Assembly (NCBI GenBank): GCA_002786025.1
Contig: NHNW01000039.1
Location: 1 to 64,000 of the forward strand
Length of the DNA stretch: 64,000 nucleotides
Direction: 5' to 3'
Source: Zasmidium citrigriseum
Lineage: Eukaryota > Ascomycota > Dothideomycetes > Mycosphaerellales > Mycosphaerellaceae
In this document: piece after piece, positions 56,136 to 64,000 of the stretch
Position numbering within the stretch: the stretch's first letter is position 1
Layout: every line of letters starts with the position of its first letter
The notes under the pieces: generated by a model
The model's database searches: none
What the model saw: the letters and a program-made list of their open reading frames with translations, nothing else
What the model was told of the DNA's origin: nothing
Translations under genes and position numbers: made by a program

Positions 56136-56682
56136 AGGGAATGCAAAAGATGTTGAAGATGAAGTGATGAGGTAATATGTGACTCGATGTGTGAGACTGT
56201 GGATGATTTGACGGAGACTCACGACATCATTGAGGAAAGGAGGCATCGCGTGAGCATCACGATTCAAGAGCACATGGGTACTATCATTGCTCCAGATGCA
56301 GCTGCAGGAGGGTTTCGTGTACAGCGAGACGAATCGATACGGTACTGGCATTGGCATCACGCTCCTTTGGGAAGGAAGCGAAAAAGGGTAGTAGATAGTT
56401 GTGCTTTCCCAGTATTCAGCATTTCGTCACGCTCATTCAGGAGCTTGGTAAAGGGGTAGATAGTCATGCATCAAACTATGGGAATCGAAGAAAGGCCAGT
56501 CAATCGGTTATGGTAAGGTCACTACTAAAATCTTCAATTCATATCATGCCATCAATCTCATCAAGAAGGGTATTCTAATCATCCTCCTGGTATCCCATGC
56601 CCATATCCATCCTTTGACGCCAAACATCCACAGTACTCCTACAAATGACCATCACACAATTCTCCCCCTCAACCCATTCATC
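56136..56682. other. Convergent 3' region, no gene seen
   Basis: It lies between the ends of the Met/Gly-rich gene (+) and the P450 gene (-). Nothing coding. Confidence 0.4.
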
Positions 56683-58556
56683 TTAAATCCCCTCCCTAAC
56701 CCTAAACTCAGCCCAAGGCCCCTCATTCCGACTCATAAACCAATCCAACAACTGATACTCCCCCTGCTGCCTCTTGCCAACAGAAATGTCCTTCCTAATA
56801 AAATCACTCGTCCGTTGATCCCCACTCAACCTAACATCAAACTCCCAAAGCAACCTCGCAAGCGCAATACAAAGCTCCATATAAACCAGCGGCTTCCCAA
56901 GACACGCCCGATGTCCAATCGAAAAAGGATTCCACACACTCATCAGCGCCTCCTTATCCTTCTCCAAAAATCTCTCCGGGCTGAAGGTGAAGGGGTCGGG
57001 GACGTAGTCGGCGTGGTGGTGGATGGCGTAGATGGGGACGCCGACGTCGATGCCCGCGGGGAGGTTGAGGTTTAATTGGGGGATTGCGAGGCCGCCTTTT
57101 AGGATTTCTCGGGGCAGGACGCCGCCTACGGCTGGTGTCATGCGCATTGTTTCGTCGATGACGGCGCGGAGGTAGGTGCAGGAGGTCATTTGGGGGCCCA
57201 TGTGGATTGAGCTGCGGGAGGGGAAGGTTGTGCGGATTTCGGTGGTGAGTTTTTGCAGGGTGTGGGGATTGTGGAGGAGGTAGTAGAGGGTTGCTGCGAG
57301 CGTCCTGCGACTCGTTAGTATGGTTGGAGGGGAGGGGTATAAGGGACTTACGTTGACGTTGTATCCGACCCAGCAACAATGAGCGTATTCCCTTCCATCC
57401 AAAGCTCAGGCATAGGCATCCCCTCCCCACTCTCAGGATCCTTCGCATGCAGCAAGAAAGAGAAAATATCCCTCCGTCCAGTCTCCATCGACGGCGAGCC
57501 CGGCTGCCCAAAACCTCCATCCTTCGTCCTCTCCATAACCTGCTTCTTGCCAAAAGCGAGGTACTTGCACCGATCCAGAAACAACCCCCTCAGGATGGGC
57601 AACCACTTCTCCAGTCCAGTATACAGCAGCGCAGGCATAGCAGCAACGACATAATTCCTTCTCGCCGCTCGTCCAAGGAGGTAAATCCCCTCTCGATTCT
57701 CTGGCTTCTCGCCCAGCGTCCCAAACGACCGGCCAAAGACCAGATCGCCCATGATATCGAACACGAGCCAGTTGCACCAATTCGCCATGTCGATAGGGAT
57801 ACTCCATCTCGACTTCTCCGCGCCAGGTCGATTCACCGCGACGCCGATCCGGTCGACGAGATCCTGCACATGGCCAAGGACATACTGCTCGAAGCCCCTC
57901 AGCGCATTCTCAGAAAAAGCCTGTCCCATAATTCTCCGCTTGCGAGCATGGTGATGCTTCTCGGTCGCCAGAAGAGTACTGATAGCCTGCGGCGCCGCGC
58001 GGAAACACTTATAAAAGACCGATTTCTGGACATTAGCGCCATGGGCATAGATGACCTTCAGCGCCGCCGGGTCGTTGATCGAGAGCGAATTGGGCGAGAA
58101 CCGGACGACAGTTCCGTATTTCTTGTGCAGGTGATAGAACAGAATGTGCTTGTCTCCGACATATGCGTGGTAGACATCGTACCACTGCGTCAAACGACCG
58201 AGTAACGGACCTGGATACTTCGCCAGCGGGTGGAAGTACAATTGATACACGACATACGCCGCAAGCGTCGCAAAGACGAATCCCAGAATCGCGGCTGTCG
58301 ATACGCAGCGGAAGGAGCTCACGCAAGAGCCCACCAGTCCGCTCATCTCCGGTCGCGCGGCCATGATATCGCGCAGCTGGTCTGAACTCCGCGCAAAGAA
58401 TTGATTGAGGTGCTCCGAGCCCGTTGAGAGGAGTTCTGACATTTGCTGCGGCATCCGCGGAGCCTTTTCCATGGTGGCATAGACGAAATCCCGCATTTCG
58501 ACGAGTTGGGGACGGTTCGCCATGATGTGGTGGAGTTGTTCCGGGATTTTGTCCAT
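56683..58556 (-). CDS. Cytochrome P450 with extended N-terminus
   Basis: Two exons (intron 57305-57351) give 608 residues. It is a haem monooxygenase anchored in the ER. Motifs: membrane helix ILGFVFATLAAYVVYQLYF at about 88-110, proline hinge KYPGPLLG, I-helix AGSDTTS at about 394-400, ExxR at Glu452-Arg455, PERF near 510-513, and the haem loop FSIGHRACLG at 528-537 with Cys535 as iron ligand. The chain resembles CYP families of fungal benzoate or secondary metabolism, but the substrate is unknown. About 85 residues precede the membrane helix, amphipathic and Met/Gln/Glu-rich (DKIPEQLHHIMANRPQLVEM...), which is unusual for microsomal P450s. The start is the ATG at 58556. Confidence 0.92.
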
Positions 58557-59985
58557 GGTCGCCGGAAACAACAAAGAAAGAAGGAAAGCGGAGCGTACGA
58601 AACAAACGGAGGAGAGGAAAGAGCAGAAGAGGTGAGGTTACACAAAAACAGCGGCGACTCGCGTGGGATGAGATGAGATGTAATACCGCCGTGGGAAGCG
58701 AACCTACCAGGTGCCAGGTAGAGGCTTGCTTCTGAGCAGTGCCTCATACACGCATTCCAGGCACGTCGCATCGTTACCGCGTATAGCAGTCCGCCATTGT
58801 CACGTGCGGCGCAGTAACAACCAATTGGGGGCAATAATGCTGTTGGTTGGCGGTGCATGATTGGGCCGCAGGTCGAGAGGGCTCTCCCAGCTGTGCCAGC
58901 TCCAGCTTCCCTCGACGTCGCAGTGCGTCGTGCAGGGCAGCATGCTCGTCGGTGCCGTGTAACTGCTTCGGCACCGAGAGCATTTAGCATGCTCCCAATG
59001 CGTTCTCACTCTCATGATCAGCTACACGGCGATGCGAACGAGCGTGTTCATGTCCATCCGGGCAGCGAGATTCGTCGGGGTGAGACGTGGGCTGACGTAT
59101 GGCGGCGAGGGCTGAGAGCTGGAACCGCGCGGGCTCGGTTGGCGTTCATGGCCGAAGCTGAGAAGGGTCCGTTCGGTCAAGTCGAGGTGCAGTAGCAGCT
59201 GCTGCTCGATGGTGGGCGGTTCGGTTGCTTTTATCTTTCTCATTCCGGCTCCCCACTGCGATAGTCCGAAATGTCGTCGACGCTGCCAACGTTCCACGAC
59301 GCACAGATGCAGTGAGTGAATGTTTTGGCCTGTCGATGGTATCCCTTTCGTCGTGGTGTGTTGCGTCTCGTGTGCCCACCGCTGCTGACTGGGAGCTCGC
59401 CCGCAGAGCCTCACGCGGCCAGCCCAGACTTCTCTGTGGCAACCAGGATTCGCCGCCCAGGTACAGGATCAAACTTTCTCGCCAAATGATTCAGCTTCGT
59501 GTCATCTCATTCGTCCCAGGTCCGCTGTTGTGAAGCCACGTTGTTGCATGAGGGTTCCGCTCCCAAAGGAATGTCAGATTGATGAGGAACGAAGTCCCCA
59601 TTAAAGGAAGTGTTGAAGGAGCTGAGCACCTCTTTAGTATTCGTCCTCCTCGTTGCGGTGAGTGTGATGGAACTGTCGGCACGAGAGAACTGCTAGACTT
59701 GAGCACAGACCGGCCGCTGTCTCGTGGTGACCCAGACTTTGAACTCCCGCTCTTGTCGGTGAGGCAGACGAGAGGGGACAGAGCAGAACCTACCCAGTGA
59801 GGAAAGAGCACTCGTCTCTCGATTGCAGAATACTCTGCCATTCCTGTTTGATTGACGACCAAGCAACAAGTGGTATCTGTAAGCACTCACAAACACCAAC
59901 AAACCGTGCACAATGGGTGCATCTCAAAACGCAGAACGCCGCCGCTAATCCGATCATGCAATCTTGATCCAAAGTGATGCTCTGC
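58557..59985. other. 1.4-kb intergenic region, no gene seen
   Basis: This is P450 upstream DNA and the 3' flank of the next minus-strand gene. Only short frames without motifs. Confidence 0.4.
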
Positions 59986-62083
59986 TCATCTCTCGCCCCA
60001 GACGTTCCTCTCCTCTTCGAATAGAGGACTGGGTACATCATCGTTGCCGTTCTTTGGCGCATGTAGCTTCGAATACCGCCTCTCTTCCCACGGCTGCTCA
60101 TGACCAGTCTGATCGGTTCCAGGCTCGTCTTGCACGGCGGTCATGTCATCGTCTCCATCTCCAATCGCAAACGGATCAGAGAGGTTGTGATTCTCTTCCT
60201 GAATCTTCTGCTCAGGATGGTCGGGGTTGAAGCCTTGACGAACCTCTTCAGCTTCGTCCTCGTCGGGGTACGTTTTGACGAAATGTCGTTGCTCAACCGC
60301 GTTCCAACCAGGACCGCCTTCTTTCCTAGCTCGAACCCGCTCAACATTCTCTGCTTCGTGATCTTCAACGACCAAGTCCACCAATTGGGAGGAGCGGGAC
60401 TTGTTCGATGACTGGCTCTCGCTAGACTCGCCTCGGACCAGCTGGCCAACTACAGGGAGCTGCTTCAATTTCTCTTTGCCCTTCGAAGACACTTCGCCAC
60501 TGCCTCCGCTACCGTGACTGCCTCGCTTCGAAGATGACGACTCGGGTCGATCGTGTTGGTGCACTGACTGTCGAATCTCGCTGATCCTGCTCTTACGTCG
60601 TTCCTTGTTCTCTTTCGTTGGCTGCAAAATGGCTCGATTCGTGGACTGCGAGATGGTGTTGGGATTCTGCCGAAGTCGGTCGTGTCTCGAAGCATAGTGA
60701 GTATTAATCACTGGATAGTTCCAATCGCCGAACTCCAATGCTCGTGCATTGGTATAGAGGCGTTCTTCCTCCGCGTCAAGTTCCGGCTCCTCTGGTTCGC
60801 GATTGGTCCCGTAGCCGTTCCCGCGACTTGTAGAACGATCCTTTTTGCCGTCACTGGGACTCATCGTCCTAGCATGGCTGAATCGGCCAAGAAGTGGTTG
60901 TCTTGCTTCTGATGGTGAAGGCACCCAGTACTTCCCCCGGCCATTCCTCTCGTACCGCATGCCTTCTCGCATTCGTGCCCTCCTACTTGACGACTCCTCG
61001 TGTGCCATGACATTGTCTTCAGCATCGAAGTAACGATACTCATACTTTTTGCCCGAGAATGTCTCTTTGCAGTCCTCAATGAGATCTCGGGGGCCAAAGG
61101 CATCTCTGAGTGCAAAGCGGATAGGCATTCTTGCATCGCTGATGGTCTTGTCGGAGTAGTCTTTCCAATTGAAAGCATACCACTGCCAGATGGCGAAGAA
61201 GGGCATCTCGAAGCAAATGAGAGCATCTTGAATTGCAGCCGCAAGGTTATCTGCTGTGTAGCCCCTCTCCTTAAGCGAGGGAATGAGTCCGATCCAGACC
61301 AAAATGGACAGTAGGAACCCCTGCCACCACGAAGCGAAGATGATGCCCTTGATGCACAGGAATTTGGGCATGGGTCTAAAAGGCTGAAGGTCCTGGGACA
61401 TGCACACCCAGAAAAGAGCCAAATCATACAGTGACCAGCAAATGCTGACGTTGTAGATCAGACCAGTCCAGAAGTATCCCGAATTCACGGCAATGATCCC
61501 CTCCCTGAAGGTGTCCGTCGCTTTGCAAGCCACCGTAGCTATTGCCAGCATGGGTTTGAGCCATGCATACTGCAGAATGCCCCTCTTGATATCGAGAAAT
61601 GTGTGTGGATCGCTTATGTCTACTTTCCCGAAGACGTGGTTCAGTGGCCATAGATGTGAGACTGGTGGTCTACCGTGCATCATTATGATCAAGCTCCTCT
61701 CGCCTCCAAGGAAGTTCACAAGCAGTTGGAAGAAAGTATATATGGTGAAGGCCTCGTACACGTCACGGAAAGGGTCGATCCAGAAGGCGACTTTGAGCGA
61801 GGTCAAGGAGGCCCACGAAGCAGCGGCGAAGATGGGGCACATGATGAGGATTCGGATGACATGGCGCTGGAGGAGCGGCTTGCGGTAGTTCTTCGCTTGG
61901 AGGATGATGGTTCTAGGGGAGTGTTGTGTTAGCTGTTGCCTTGACGTCTGGGAGATGAGTGCGTTTGGCATACAGAAAGGTCGACAGACATGCCACCAGA
62001 GCGAAGACTCCCGCGACGATGGTCACGGCCTGTCCGAAGCCTTGACCTGTGCCTCCGCTCTGGTTCTGTTGGCCCTTTGCCAT
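59986..62083 (-). CDS. TMEM184/DUF300 (organic solute transporter alpha-like) membrane protein
   Basis: Two exons (intron 61913-61973) give 678 residues. The first 320 residues contain about seven transmembrane segments typical of the DUF300/LAZ1 family: LQRHVIRILIMCPIFAAASW, WIDPFRDVYEAFTIYTFFQLL, FLGGERSLI, the KRGILQYAWLKPMLAI segment, and the ICFEMPFFAIWQWYAFNWKDY end. Human TMEM184 and plant LAZ1 members are linked to vacuolar or endosomal membranes; solute transport is suggested only by distant relation to OST-alpha. The C-terminal half is cytosolic-looking, basic then acidic and Ser/Arg-rich, probably disordered. The start is the ATG at 62083. Confidence 0.9.
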
Positions 62084-63463
62084 GGTGCGGATGTGATGCC
62101 AGGCAGCCATGCTTTGGCTCGGGGAGTTGTTTGGATTGTCGAGACTACCGCATCGCTGGCGTTTCGTCGCGACTCGTAGCGGTGTCGGGGTTCACGAGTC
62201 GTGTATTGATCGAGCAAACAGTCAAGTCGAAGGAGGAGAATTCGGGGAGAAGTTGTCGTATTGCCTCTTTGATCACCAAGGGTCTCGAAGGTGCATGTGA
62301 CAGCTTTGGTGAGGTCGTCACTGCAGGGTCATCATGCAGCGGCCGCCAAGAAAACGTGTCGACCTCGCGAACACCACCCTCCTTCTCTCTACTTCATCAA
62401 CACTTACACTTTCTTCAACGAAATGCCAAAAGACACGTTCGGGACTGCAAAATTCAAGTTGGGTACCACATGAAAGCCTTTTCATGACGCGACGATGGAA
62501 CGTGCAGTGCTTTACGAGGCATCCCGCATGACCAGGTGTCTCTCTTCGTCATCCCCAGGCGACCGATTGTGCCATGAAGGTACCCAGAGACCATAGCGGT
62601 GGCACAGATTGCCTTTACGGCTTTTCCATCGACGTTCGGCCGGCCGGCGCAGTGCAGGACGCGCTCGGAAGACGACGGTCAGACTGGCACCACTCCCGTC
62701 TTGCATTCTAGGATTCTAGGATTCTAGGAACATCGTGCTAAATGCTATCATCCTGTACGGCTCGAGCCCAGGCGTGACGAGTGGGACAATACAGCTATTG
62801 CCATGCACCATCGTTGGAGCCCGACGAAAGCGAATCTTGGATCTGGGCTCGGTGGCACACGACCATCTCTTAGACACACGGAAACCACGATCTTGATAGC
62901 GATTCCTGCCTATCTTCTACCGTGCCCTATCAGAAATCTTTGTGTGTTATGACTAGGATGCCAACAGGACGTCCCTTGGACAACGCTGGATGACGAGCAC
63001 GAATACGGTCCATGTGACGTCCAAGATTCGTATTTGCAATACCACAGATCAACCAGCAGCCTGATCTTGCACTCGGCGTCGTTATCTACGTCTTGGTGGT
63101 TGAAGTTACGCATCGACATGCTCTGCGTCCAAGTTTTCAACACCTCCAAGCCAGGGACTGCCGGCCTGTCAGCGTTTCGACTCATGGACACACGGAGCCA
63201 CGCCCTATCACCGTTTTCCCTCAAACTTCTAACTTTTCACATCTCATACTTGAGTTCAAGACGCGAACCGCACGTTTACAAGGGTAGGAGCTGTTGTTTT
63301 GTTTACTGTCTTAGATCCTCTCCTCTCTCACCATGTATATCATCAGTCATCGTGCGTCGCAGCTGCGCTTTTGGCGATGTCGTACCGCCTCTTCCCTTTT
63401 CTCGATGCATCCGTAATACCCACTAATTCAGTCCTTCATTTGGTACCACAGCCCGGTGATGAC
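62084..63463. other. Intergenic region with a short microsatellite
   Basis: No supported gene. At 62705-62729 the 8-bp unit ATTCTAGG is repeated three times. The right end is the promoter of the partial gene. Confidence 0.4.
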
Positions 63464-64000
63464 ATGGCGAAACGCAGGGCGGATTCGGCATGTGAGAACC
63501 CCATAGCTAAACGACCATCAGTATCCCAGCTTGCAGCATCAATTGCATACAACGACTCGATCAAGATCGCCAAGAACAATGCAGGAAGAACACCTCTCAA
63601 AGAAATCACCCAATGGGACAATACACCTACTCCAAATGTGAGGTCCAGACCAAAACGCACACGCGAGAGCATCGCACCACAACAAACCAACCCACCGCTC
63701 AAGCCGGGCCTTGAGCTCGCGGGAAAACAACTCGAAACCCTCAAAGGCGAAGACATCGCCACAGTCAAAGAAGTCCTCCTCCTCCCAACAACCCTCTCCG
63801 TAATCAAACCCAACTGGCCCTTCTGCTTCGACGTAAACTGCACGCCCCAACTCGGTCCTCCTCTCCCCCAGTCCATCGCCGAAGACCTCTACGCCGAATA
63901 CGTCTGCTCGAGCCCCCTGCTCCGCCCAGGTAAACTCCCCTACTTCCACATCGGCAGCACAACGCTCGGCTTCCGCCTGCACTTCTACCTCATCCTCCCC
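63464..64000 (+). CDS. Unrecognised protein, 3' end outside the window
   Basis: From the ATG at 63464 an open frame runs 179 codons to the window edge. The first 70 residues are basic and polar (MAKRRADSACENPIAKRPSV...). From about residue 85 the composition becomes that of a folded domain (GLELAGKQLETLKGEDIATV, then NWPFCFDVNCTPQLGPPLPQ and SSPLLRPGKLPYFHIG). Third positions become C-rich, as in other real genes of this window, and the overlapping minus-strand frames are shadows. A GT at 63934 could be a splice donor, but the frame stays open. I do not recognise the family. Confidence 0.55.
   Translation, partial: MAKRRADSACENPIAKRPSVSQLAASIAYNDSIKIAKNNAGRTPLKEITQWDNTPTPNVRSRPKRTRESIAPQQTNPPLKPGLELAGKQLETLKGEDIATVKEVLLLPTTLSVIKPNWPFCFDVNCTPQLGPPLPQSIAEDLYAEYVCSSPLLRPGKLPYFHIGSTTLGFRLHFYLILP

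Noticed and set aside
62705..62729. ATTCTAGG repeated three times
   Set aside because: A short microsatellite with no visible role; too small to interpret.
63436..63982. Two minus-strand ORFs at the right edge
   Set aside because: They mirror the plus-strand partial gene, whose composition and reading are more protein-like.

Overview
The window comes from a filamentous ascomycete. Genes are close together on both strands and carry many short introns (about 46-80 nt) with GT...AG ends and CTRAC-like branch sites. The gene set (Trk potassium transporter, Hsp88/Sse1, Ctf18, GYF-domain protein, P450, L-amino-acid oxidase, small cysteine-rich secreted protein) and the heavily RIP-mutated repeat at the left edge point to Pezizomycotina. 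Dothideomycetes (Mycosphaerellales/Capnodiales-like) is my best guess, but that is inference from gene style and not from a search.

Layout. 1-4.14 kb: a repeat block almost stripped of CA/TG dinucleotides (extreme RIP) with satellite-like repeats and decayed reading frames. 4.7-9.3 kb: two tandem paralogues of an unrecognised family built from a repeated module of about 400 residues. 9.7-14.2 kb: a small secreted protein whose apparent start codon is ATA, an F-box protein and a Whi5-like disordered protein. 14.9-24.0 kb: Trk K+ transporter, mitochondrial PDK/BCKDK-type kinase, an MFS transporter and the clamp loader Ctf18. 24.5-29.0 kb: BTB protein with a possible basic tail, glutathione transferase and a CALB-like secreted lipase. 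30.0-31.8 kb: two tiny cysteine-rich genes (a spliced 27-residue metallothionein-like peptide and a 55-residue CxxC protein), followed by about 4 kb without a convincing gene. 36.0-45.2 kb: Hsp88, a secreted amidase divergent from a secreted L-amino-acid oxidase, L-2-hydroxyglutarate dehydrogenase, and a small secreted protein with three Lys-Arg sites and eight cysteines. 46.3-62.1 kb: a membrane protein, a large GYF-domain translation regulator, a Met/Gly-rich protein, a P450 with an unusual N-terminal extension, and a TMEM184/DUF300 membrane protein. The right edge cuts an unrecognised gene.

Most genes are independent housekeeping functions. The places where genes may work together are the amidase/oxidase pair (likely extracellular nitrogen scavenging) and possibly the detoxification genes (GST, metallothionein-like peptide). 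Gene models with introns were assembled by eye from splice signals, frame continuity and family resemblance. Every spliced model given here sums to a multiple of three. No database search was possible.
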